From: Spirogloea muscicola | Taxonomy: Eukaryota; Streptophyta; Zygnematophyceae; Spirogloeales; Spirogloeaceae | Assembly (NCBI GenBank): GCA_009602725.1 | Contig: WELB01000012.1 | Coordinates: 1,071,922-1,096,048, forward strand | Direction: 5' to 3' | Length of the DNA: 24,127 nucleotides | Shown: positions 1-6,382 of the stretch, one piece after another | Numbering within the stretch: the first letter of the stretch is position 1 | Layout of the letters: every line of letters begins with the position of its first letter | Notes under the pieces: generated by a model | Told to the model about the DNA's origin: nothing | Database searches by the model: none | The model's input: the letters and a program-made list of their open reading frames with translations, nothing else | Position numbers and translations under genes: made by a program

Positions 1-80
1 CGGCTGCGGCGACGGCGCTGGCGGCGCTGCAGGCAGCGGCGGCGGCGGCGACGGCGGCGGCGGCGGCGGCGACGGCGGAG
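1..80. repeat. CGG/GAC-rich triplet tract at left edge
   Basis: Imperfect GGC/GGCGAC triplet run. It resembles the tracts at the 5' end of the BAG6-like gene and at the right edge beyond RIC1, so it may mark the 5' end or a Gly-rich segment of another gene cut by the window edge. Composition alone does not settle which strand it serves. Confidence 0.8.
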
Positions 81-238
81 CGGGAACTGTAGATGAGGGC
101 GGGGGGCCGCGGCCTAGCGCTCTCTCCCCTCCTCCACCCTCCCTCCCGACTGGGGCGAGACCGCCTCGCCTCCGGGAGATGGGGATCAGTACAGTCCGCC
201 TCCCTGCTGGCGGCGAGAGCCCCGCGCCCTGGCAATAA
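2..238 (+). other. open frame entering from the left edge, Gly/Pro-rich
   Basis: One plus-strand frame is open from base 2 to a TAA at 236-238. It encodes a Gly/Asp-rich stretch followed by a Pro-rich stretch. In the opposite strand the same bases read as a Pro/Ser-rich stretch that also runs off the edge. GC-rich triplet DNA commonly keeps several frames open, so this may be a partial exon or nothing. No family is recognised. Confidence 0.15.
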
Positions 239-478
239 GTGCCTGCGGTGGCGCCCCCCCTCTGCAGCGGTGCGCCACGTGTCGAGTCCGCGCAATAGCG
301 GATCCGAGGCCGTGCGACGATTGGCGGAAAGCGGTCGGGCCGTCCACTTCGTGGGCCCCGCCGGCGGCGCCCCATTGGTCGGCGAGTCGTGCGGCCAGGA
401 GCGGCCCCCCCGGAGGTGGGGGCCCTTGACTGTCCGACGGAAGGCGAGGGGGCAAGGTGGGCTCTGGGAGGAGAAAGA
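90..478. other. GC-rich stretch, no recognised gene
   Basis: Very GC-rich DNA following the CGG tract. It holds overlapping long open frames on both strands, as expected from composition. None shows a recognisable domain or splice-consistent exon. It could be promoter or 5' UTR of a gene cut off at the left edge. Confidence 0.4.
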
Positions 479-830
479 GGGCAAGCGCGGCCAGATTAAC
501 TGGTGGCTGGGAGAGGCCAGCCCAAAAGAATGGAGAAAGGGCTCGCCCATATGAAAAGAGAAGAAGTGGCTCTCCCAATGGGGGCAAGGGCTGTGAGGAG
601 CCAGCCCGTAGAACATTGACAAGGTTCGAAGGGGCCAAAGTACGAGCTAGCACCAACTACAGGGCCTGAAGAGGCTATGGCAGAACAGGGAGAGGGCGGA
701 AAAGAGGGGCTAGCCAAGCCAGGCAGAAAAGAATGGACAATGTCCGCAGGCCACAAGGGCCACAAAGAAATTGCTCGCCCATAGAGAAGAGTGGCTGGCA
801 AAGGAATGGACAATGTCCACAAGCCAAAGA
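479..830 (+). repeat. fragments of the dispersed inverted-repeat family
   Basis: Contains the family's outer module (GCGGCCAGATTAACTGGTGG followed by CTGGGAGAGGCCAGCCC), then the arm module (GTGGCTCTCCCAATGGGGGC, AAGGGCTGTGAG, GCCAGCCC), then degraded pieces such as AGAATGGACAATGTCC and CTCGCCCATAGAGAAGAG. The same modules recur at 831-1128, 2030-2100, 2940-3150, 5115-5627 and 13718-14018. No coding function is seen. Confidence 0.7.
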
Positions 831-1128
831 AAGCAAGCGCGGCTTGATTAACTGGTGGCTGGGAGAAAGAAGTGGCTCTCCCAATGGGGGCAAGGGCTGT
901 GAGAAGCCTGTCTCGTCTTCTCTCTGTGAGAAGCCAGCCCAAAGGAATGGACAAGGTCTGAAGGAGCCGGAGTGCCAAGGACTGAGACAGCAAAACAAAA
1001 CTGACTAGAGCTAACTGAGAGTTCGCTTGCTGCTGTCTCAGTCCTTCAGCACTCCGGCTCCTTCAGACCTTGTCCATTCCTTGGGGCTGGCCTCTCCCAG
1101 CCACCAGTTAATCTGGCCGCGCTTGCTT
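831..1128. repeat. foldback element with long inverted arms
   Basis: Two inverted arms face each other. Inner arms 933-991 and 1031-1091 are near-perfect reverse complements of about 60 bp (core GGAATGGACAAGGTCTGAAG), around a loop of roughly 39 nt. Outer arms 831-865 and 1091-1128 also pair (AAGCAAGCGCGG, AACTGGTGGCTGGGAG). The left side carries about 67 extra bases (866-932) that contain another arm-module copy, as if one copy had inserted in or recombined with another. There is no open frame of note. The form fits a non-autonomous foldback or MITE-like element. No target-site duplication was identified. Confidence 0.75.
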
Positions 1129-1135
1129 CTAAAAC

Positions 1136-1275
1136 AGTGCCCGGAAAGACAAAACTACACACCAAGACTCGAAATGATGCAGATGGATGCTCAGTAGCCA
1201 CGAGTGAGCAATAGCAAATCAGAATAACTCGAAGCAGGAAAAGAGGCACTCTGCCGAGACCCGGAGGTAGCAGTA
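1136..1275 (+). repeat. internal module of the repeat family
   Basis: Shares a scattered consensus with 2095-2225 and, less well, 13815-13910: GATGCAGA, GCTCAGTA, CCACGAGTGAGCA, AACTCG, GCAGG, GGCACT and CCGAGACCC in the same order. This is the non-arm centre of the family. It lies directly against the right outer arm of the foldback element. Confidence 0.6.
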
Positions 1276-1670
1276 GTCTGGGGGGCCTTAACGGTAGCTT
1301 TATTGGGTGGATTTAATAGTGGGGTTTATTGGTGCGGGCAGGCGGTTTAATGGGCAGTGTGGTAAGGAACTAGCGCTTGAACGGGGGGGGCTGGGTTCAT
1401 CGGCCTTGGCCCCTGTTCGGCGGTCCCAGTAAGGCCCCTTCCAGTTGTACCCCCCCTTTGCGCGCACCCGCTAGGCCGACGTACTCCTCTGGCCACGACC
1501 AGGGGGCCACGGGCGCCAGTGAGGCCGCCCGTACCGCGTTCTGCGGTGCTACAGCAGACATGCTGCGCCTTCCGGCCCCTTGTTCTTTGTACAATCGGTA
1601 CATGCTCGTACAGATACTTGTGCTTGCCCCTTCGAACTATCTTCACTCTTCGCTGGGATGCCCAATCACA
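1276..1670. other. no gene recognised
   Basis: Begins with a T/G-rich stretch and passes into GC-rich DNA. A 99-codon minus-strand frame (1347-1646) has no recognisable motif. Nothing here could be tied to a family or to a splice-consistent exon. Confidence 0.4.
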
Positions 1671-1674
1671 GCCA

Positions 1675-1940
1675 TTGTCCTTTACTGGACAAATCTTCTT
1701 CTTTTGTCCATTCCTCTGGGCTGGCCTCTCACAGCCATCGACTTCTCTTGTCGGATTTGAGGCTCCTCACTCGTAGCTGCTGAGTAGTCCATCCTACACC
1801 CGTTCGGACTGCGCTTTAGGCCCCTCCGTCGTTTGGCCCCTTCGAACCTTTGTCATTCTTTTCGGTCCGGCTTTTCACAATCCTCAGTGGGCGAGCCCTT
1901 CTCTCTTTTCACAGCCCTTGCCCCCTTTGGGTGGACCGGT
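1675..1940 (-). repeat. repeat family, reverse-orientation arm copies
   Basis: Reads in reverse the arm modules seen forward elsewhere (TTTTGTCCATTCCTCTGGGC, GGCCCCTTCGAACCTTTGTC, GGGCGAGCCCTTCTC, CAGCCCTTGCCCCC). The segment 1749-1880 is a direct repeat of 2462-2599 with scattered differences and a small indel. It includes TGTCGGATTTGAGGCTCCTC and TTTAGGCCCCTCCGTC. Confidence 0.7.
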
Positions 1941-1950
1941 GGACTTCAAT

Positions 1951-2300
1951 GCAGCCGGGTCGCTAGCGCAGGTGTACCGCATGCGCTTGGCCGTCTCGCT
2001 GCAGAGAAATGCGCGCCCATAGAGAAGAGGGGCTGGCAAAGCCAGCCCAAAAAAGAATGGACAATGTCCAAAGCCAAAGAAAGAGGAGCCGGAAAAAGGA
2101 CTACACTACAAATCACTGCAGAACACACAGACGATGCAGAGGGAAGCTCAGTACCCACGAGTGAGCAACATCAGGTCTGAGTAGCTCGCTGCAGGGAAAT
2201 AGGCACTCCGCCGAGACCCAGAGGCTGCGGCCATAGCAAGGCCTGCTCGCGTGTGGACCGCGTGGGCAAGGGAGCGTTGAAGCGATACGGCCAGGCGCAT
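1951..2300 (+). repeat. repeat family copy with internal module
   Basis: Starts with a segment (GCTAGCGCAGGTGTACCG, then CGCTTGGCCGTCT and GCTGCAGAG) that is the reverse complement of 5621-5690. It continues through the arm module (2030-2100) and the internal module (2110-2225). It matches no gene. Confidence 0.6.
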
Positions 2301-2308
2301 GCGGAAGA

Positions 2309-2450
2309 GGTCTATGGCCCGCGCGCTGCACCTGCGTGCCGGCAGAGCCCTCGCTGCTGCCTCTGGCTCTGGCTCTGGCTCTGGCCTTGCATCTGCGTGC
2401 TGGCCGGGCTCTCGCTGCAGCCTCTGGCTTTCGCCAGGGGATTTATTTTC
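2309..2450 (-). repeat. reverse copy of repeat tail with CTCTGG hexamer run
   Basis: Reverse complement of the GC-rich tail found at about 5303-5367 and 5562-5627 (CTATGGCCCGCGCGCTGCAC and onward). A CTCTGG hexamer is repeated four times at 2361-2384. In the forward copies at 5308 and 5567 it is represented only by a short GCCAGAGCCAGAGG, so it has expanded here. Confidence 0.65.
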
Positions 2451-2461
2451 GGCAGCTAGTC

Positions 2462-2612
2462 TGTCGGATTTGAGGCTCCTCACTCGTAGCTTCTGAGTGG
2501 TCCATCCTCCACCCGTTCTGCCATAGCGCTTTAGGCCCCTCCGTCATTTGGCCCCTTCGAACCTTTGTCAATTCTTTTCGGGCTGGCTTTTCACAGCCCT
2601 TGCCCCCTTCGG
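2462..2612 (-). repeat. second copy of the 1749-1880 repeat
   Basis: Nearly the same sequence as 1749-1880 and in the same orientation. It covers TGTCGGATTTGAGGCTCCTC, the CTCGTAGC segment, TTTAGGCCCCTCCGTC and TTCGAACCTTTGTC, then the arm end (GGCTGGCTTTTCACAGCCCT). Confidence 0.75.
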
Positions 2613-2616
2613 AAGA

Positions 2617-2840
2617 ACCACTTCGTCTGGCCAGGGGACCCGCTTCCAGGAACCCAGTCTCTCTGACCTGAGGCTGCTTAGCAGGGGTTACTGAGTGCTT
2701 TGTAGCTGCTTAAAACTCTTCTTGTGTTTTTGTTTAAGTGCTTCCGCTGGCCCCTTCTCGTCCTTTGTTCATTCTTTTTTGGGGCTGGCTTTTTCCAGCC
2801 CCTATCCTCAATGGGCGAGCCCTTCTTCTTTGGGAGAGCC
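2617..2840 (-). repeat. reverse copy of the 5115/5373 tandem unit
   Basis: Reverse complement of most of the 258-bp unit found twice at 5115-5627: CTGACCTGAGGCTGCTTAGC, AGGGGTTACTGAGT, CCTTTGTTCATTCTTTTTTG, CAGCCCCTATCCTCAATGGG and CGAGCCCTTCTT appear in reversed order. The copy is diverged, with several indels in its middle. Confidence 0.75.
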
Positions 2841-2939
2841 ACATCTTCAAAGCGTCACTTCTTCTTACATTGGAAGAGCTGTTTCTACACCACCACTAGA
2901 CTGTCTAGATTATGTAAATTCAGGGAAGAAGCTCTTCAA

Positions 2940-3150
2940 ATAGAGAAAGCGCGGCCGAATTGACTGGTAGCTGTAAGAGGCCAGCCCAAAGGAATGGAAC
3001 GAATAGAGCTAGCCGCTCCAAGAAAGAGTGGCTCTCCCAATGTGGGCAAGGGCTGCGAGAAGCCAGCCCGAAAAGAATTGACCAAGGGTCGAAGGGGCCA
3101 AATGACGGAGGGGCCTAAAGCCACAATGACGGAGGGGCCGGAAGAGGAGC
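2940..3150 (+). repeat. repeat family, forward arm copies
   Basis: Contains the outer module (AGAAAGCGCGGCC, TTGACTGGTAGCTG) and the arm module (GTGGCTCTCCCAATGTGGGC, GAGAAGCCAGCCCG, GTCGAAGGGGCCAAATGACG). A short internal duplication, ATGACGGAGGGGCC, occurs at about 3102 and 3125. Confidence 0.7.
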
Positions 3151-3224
3151 AGCACTCCACAAGGAGCCGATGGGTTGCAGATGTACCATACCGTGATCGC
3201 TGCCCGTCGGTGGACGACCGGCGT

Positions 3225-3264
3225 GGCCCCGCTGGCCACGAAAAGTTGGATGGCCAGCGGGGCC
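3225..3264. repeat. 14-bp perfect inverted repeat
   Basis: GGCCCCGCTGGCCA at 3225-3238 pairs perfectly with TGGCCAGCGGGGCC at 3251-3264 across a 12-nt loop. No T-run follows, so it is not a simple terminator. It may be part of an inverted-repeat element. Confidence 0.8.
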
Positions 3265-3429
3265 CTACAAATGATAATAACCACGGAGTATTGATATAGG
3301 TCCAAAGGACGGTCTTATAGAAGCGCAACACACCACCGGACCATCTTCCGAGGCCCCACAAATGGCATCACGGTGGCGTCACACCACAGTGTAAGCCAGC
3401 TTTGGACGGACCTCATCCGCCCTACGCAT

Positions 3430-3456
3430 CCATAGTGGGGCTACGCCCCACTGTGG
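3430..3456. repeat. 12-bp hairpin with 3-nt loop
   Basis: CCATAGTGGGGC pairs with GCCCCACTGTGG around the loop TAC, with one G-T wobble. It lies about 170 bp from the 3225-3264 hairpin. Confidence 0.75.
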
Positions 3457-3830
3457 ATCCTGGGTTGCGCCCAAGCAGCATCATTGTGGGCCTTAAGCGA
3501 AGCAGCTTTTCCAAAAGGGGCGAGGGCTGTGAGAATTGTCCAGTTTCTACAAGGACTGATACGGCTACGGTCTTCCGCTTCCCGTTGAAGCCTGATCAAT
3601 CTGTCATCATCCATGCTGCGGGCGCATGGCAATCCGCAGACAGAAGTTGGCTGAATGGGCGGCCTAAGGGGAGGGTGCAAGATCAACTCCAGCCTAAGTG
3701 CACAACGAGGGGCGTCAGCAATTGTGGCCGCAGCATGATGTGGACCCTACTGGTACCCAGATGCACGAGGTGGCTAAGTTACTGCACTAGTGACCTGAGC
3801 TCAAGCCATTGGTGCTGATGGAGAGGGTGA

Positions 3831-4068
3831 CGTTTGGTGAGGGCCTCTCCTGCAAAGCTCAGCAAACCTTCATTCAGACCGCTGCAGGCCCGAGTCCGAG
3901 CCGCCAGGGACCACCATGCACGAGCATCGCCACATCGAAGTCCTCAAATGCGTAGGGAGGCTGTGGTCAAGCCTGCTTGCAATACTTTATCTGCTGCTAC
4001 TATTACAGCTTCAAGCCATGATGTGAATAGCACCTCAGCTCATGATGGTGGAGGGTTGGGCTTTAGGA
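3831..4068. other. no gene recognised
   Basis: No repeat-family module, recognisable protein or splice-consistent exon was found here. Confidence 0.35.
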
Positions 4069-4354
4069 CTACAGACATCTGGCCTGCTTTAAAGTGCTGG
4101 GCTTGAGGACCACTGGCCTGTTCAAACCGAGCAGCGAGCTAGTGCTGAGCACCTGCATGGACAATTTGGAGGGCACAATAGGCATCTCTTGGCGATTGTC
4201 CTGCTCACACTTGAGCATCTCCACAAACTCTGAGAATTTTGGAGGAGAATGGAGGTGGCGCGCAATGCGGAAGCCCAGCAGGTTTGCTGCCCAGTATGAG
4301 AAACATGGTTCTGGGGAGAGGTTCTCCAAGATAATCCCCGGCAGTGCCTCAAAC
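4069..4354 (-). other. unidentified coding-like ORF
   Basis: Minus-strand frame that stays open from a possible acceptor (GCAG just above 4354) to a stop at 4069. Its amino-acid composition looks natural, with hydrophobic and charged residues spaced like a helical protein. The spacing YWAAN, then FSEFVEMLKCE, then LSMQVL loosely recalls a Dbl-homology (RhoGEF) domain, but the diagnostic PVQR segment is absent. I therefore do not assign it. It could be a gene fragment carried among the repeats. The plus strand is also open here, which lowers confidence. Confidence 0.25.
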
Positions 4355-4450
4355 CTGCTGGAGCGCTACGGAGTTCGTGTTTTTGTATTAAGGAAGAGTC
4401 CTCTAAGGTCCTCAGTGGGCATGCAGGGAGTGACAAGTCCGTGACAGCAG

Positions 4451-4591
4451 AAGGAAGGAGAGTTTGAGCTCTTCTCAGACCGCCAGACACAAGTGGTTCA
4501 CTGCAACCTCGTTATCGGTGAGCACAGTGTCAAATTGATTAGCCCAGGATGGCGCTTTGGTATCGGAGCGACAGCCCCCCTCTTCCTATAA
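4451..4591 (+). other. short coding-like stretch with splice signals
   Basis: A possible acceptor (GACAGCAG) precedes 4451. An open frame with natural composition (GEFELFSDRQ, then VVHCNLVIG) follows, and a good donor (GTGAGC) lies at 4518 in phase 1. The frame otherwise ends at a TAA at 4589-4591. It may be an isolated exon of a fragmented gene. No family is recognised. Confidence 0.2.
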
Positions 4592-5110
4592 GCCGACGGG
4601 TCGTTTGCCTCCTGCCCGTGGGTTCAGTGAGCGGGATCGGGGCCCAAGTCCTGGACCGTTGTATTCCTCCACTCTACGCTCCAGTGTCCAGCACGCTGCT
4701 CTTGGCCGTGGCGTCTGGAATGATTCTCTTATCGCTGCGCCCTGCTCTGCAGATTCTCAGCAACATCATGATACGCGCGGGAGCGCTCGTTATCGCTAAG
4801 CATCCCCGAGCCTTGCAGAGCCGTCGGCAGTGCCGGCATGGCCGCAGCTGGCGGGGCGGCCCCTGCGCCCGGGACATCTATGGATTTGGAAGAGCTGTGT
4901 CTGTGAAGGTGTGCTCAGGAGGCTGCGTCTGACGCCCGGCGATAAGGCCAGCCCGGGGAGGAGTCTGCAGCAGCGCGCCCGTTCAACGGGACGGACGAGC
5001 CAGGCGTCGCGGTGGGCGTGGCGTCGGACGGCGGCAACGCAGCAGTTGCCGTCGGGCTCCAGAAAAACGTGCGGATATAATGGCCAGCCAGGTGCATAGA
5101 GGATAAAGAA
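4592..5110. other. no gene recognised
   Basis: GC-rich DNA with overlapping frames on both strands. A short plus-strand frame starting at the ATG at 4838 (MAAAGGAAPAPG, then MDLEELCL) looks like a protein N-terminus but stops after about 22 codons. No downstream exon could be joined to it with any support. Confidence 0.35.
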
Positions 5111-5114
5111 AGGG

Positions 5115-5368
5115 AAGGGCTCGCCTGTTGAGGATAGGGGCTGGAAAAGCCAGCCCAAAAAAGAATGAACAAAGTACGAGAAGGGGCCAGGGGAAGCGCC
5201 AAGAGAAACAAGCACAACAAGAAACAAAGCAGCAACGTAGTACTCAGTAACCCCTGCTAAGCAGCCTCAGGTCAGAGAAGCTAGGCTCCTGGAAGTGGGT
5301 CCCCTGGCCAGAGCCAGAGGCAGCAGCGAGGGCTCTGCCGGCACGCAGGTGCAGCGCGCGGGCCATAG
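5115..5368 (+). repeat. 258-bp tandem duplication, copy 1
   Basis: Runs from AAGGGCTCGCC to GCGCGCGGGCCATAGA. It matches the next copy with scattered substitutions, for example AAGAATGAACAAAGTACGAG against AATGAAGGAACAAAGTACGA. Landmarks are GGATAGGGGCTGGAAAAGCC, ACAAGCACAACAAGAAACAA, CAGTAACCCCTGCTAAGCAG and GCCTCAGGTCAGAGAAGC. It contains no gene. Confidence 0.9.
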
Positions 5369-5372
5369 AAGA

Positions 5373-5627
5373 AAGGGCTCGCCCATTGAGGATAGGGGCT
5401 GGAAAAGCCAGCCCAGAAATGAAGGAACAAAGTACGAGAAGGGGGCCAGGGGAAGCACTAAGAAAAACAAGCACAACAAGAAACAAAGCAGCTACGTACT
5501 ACTCAGTAACCCCTGCTAAGCAGCCTCAGGTCAGAGAAGCTAGGCTCCTGGAAGTGGATTCCCTGGCCAGAGCCAGAGGCAGCAGCGAGGGCTCAGCCGG
5601 CACGCTGGTGCAGCGCGCGGGCCATAG
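5373..5627 (+). repeat. 258-bp tandem duplication, copy 2
   Basis: Second head-to-tail copy of the unit, about 258 bp downstream of the first. A third, reverse-oriented and more diverged copy is at 2617-2840, with its tail at 2309-2384. The unit ends carry the same CTCGCCCATTGAG and GCCAGCCC modules as the dispersed family, so they probably belong together. Confidence 0.9.
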
Positions 5628-5699
5628 ACCTCTGCAGCAAGACGGCCAAGCGCACCCGGTACACCTGCGCTAGCCACCCGGCTGCAGGAGAGTCCACTG
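5628..5699 (-). repeat. repeat tail, reverse complement of 1951-2010
   Basis: Continues from copy 2. It is the reverse complement of the head of the 1951 copy (GGTACACCTGCGCTAGC and GCAAGACGGCCAAGCGC), and it abuts the retrotransposon fragment. Confidence 0.65.
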
Positions 5700-6262
5700 G
5701 CTCCCCATGGAAGCGGCGGACGATGGCGCGGCGGGCGAGCTAGTTGAGCAGCTCGAGCCACCGCCCAACGCCCCATGCGTGTCGATAGCCAGCGGGAAGA
5801 ACTCGTCTTCCCGCGGATGATCAGCATATTTGAGCTCCTTAGCTCGAGCGGCGCAGGCGACCGCATACCCAGCCTTGATGGCACATTGGGCTGGGTGTGA
5901 GCGGTCGTATGCGTCTGTGGTCACCACGTCCAGGATAAGACGTGGCTCGCCGGCGCGTGGGGTGGCCACAAGGTCTACGCGACGTGCGTGGAGACCGTCG
6001 GCCCTTTGCTGGAGCGGCATGACGGCGGAATTCTCCGCTGCCAGCGAGAAGCCAGCCTCCACCAGGATGCCATGCATCGCATCCCGGAGGCGGTCGTGGG
6101 CCGCTGTCCGCTCTCCGCCGTGGGAACAGCGCAGAACATGAGCGGCCAGCTCCCCAGGCTCGGCCCCTCGCTCGCCACATTCGCACTGACGCACACCCTG
6201 GAGGCACGGTGGCGGCAGGCCCAGGAGCCGGTGGCCGAATATTGCTGAAATACATATTCTTT
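5700..6262 (-). pseudogene. decayed C-terminal end of a LINE-type retrotransposon ORF
   Basis: Read on the minus strand from about 6262, the frame gives HRLLGLPPPCLQG, then a zinc-knuckle-like CECGERG with HVLRCSHGG, then RTAAHDRLRDAM. RVDLVATPRAGEPRLILDV, VVTTDAYDRSH and FFPLAIDTHGA follow. This order (HRLGLP, Cys/His knuckle, HD, then D with a second D about 13-15 residues on) is typical of the region after reverse transcriptase in non-LTR elements carrying a restriction-like endonuclease. After THGA a frameshift is needed to continue into GRWLELLN and LARRAIVRRFHG, with a stop between them, so the copy is dead. Reverse transcriptase itself is missing. The exact clade is not assigned. Confidence 0.75.
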
Positions 6263-6382
6263 AAGCAAGGAACATTTACTGGGGGGTGTTGGTAACTATA
6301 CTAGCGGAGCCAGAGTGCAGCTCTACGGGACGCGGCCGCACCCCCTTCGCCGGCCCGCGGCGGCGGCGGCGGCGGCGTCGTC
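6263..6382 (+). promoter_or_regulatory. 5' region of the BAG6-like gene
   Basis: Only about 120 bp separate the retrotransposon fragment from the BAG6 start codon. The stretch ends in a CGG tract (about 6357-6376) immediately before CGTCATGGCC, a good translation-start context. No clear TATA box or other element was identified. The transcription start may lie within or upstream of the retrotransposon fragment. Confidence 0.4.

Larger units (their letters stand above)
3151..3830. other. no gene recognised; two strong hairpins
   Basis: Unique-looking DNA between repeat copies. A 138-codon plus-strand frame (3402-3818) shows no domain or motif. The stretch contains the hairpins listed separately at 3225-3264 and 3430-3456, and a short arm-module remnant at about 3510-3540. 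Confidence 0.4.

Noticed and set aside
93-1008. Several long overlapping ORFs on both strands
   Set aside because: GC-rich and repeat-derived DNA keeps frames open. The translations change with the repeat modules and contain no domain.
1955-1980. tRNA A-box-like GCTAGCGCAGG in a repeat copy, suggesting a tRNA-derived SINE
   Set aside because: No B-box was found at the expected distance in any copy, and the family has inverted arms rather than SINE structure.
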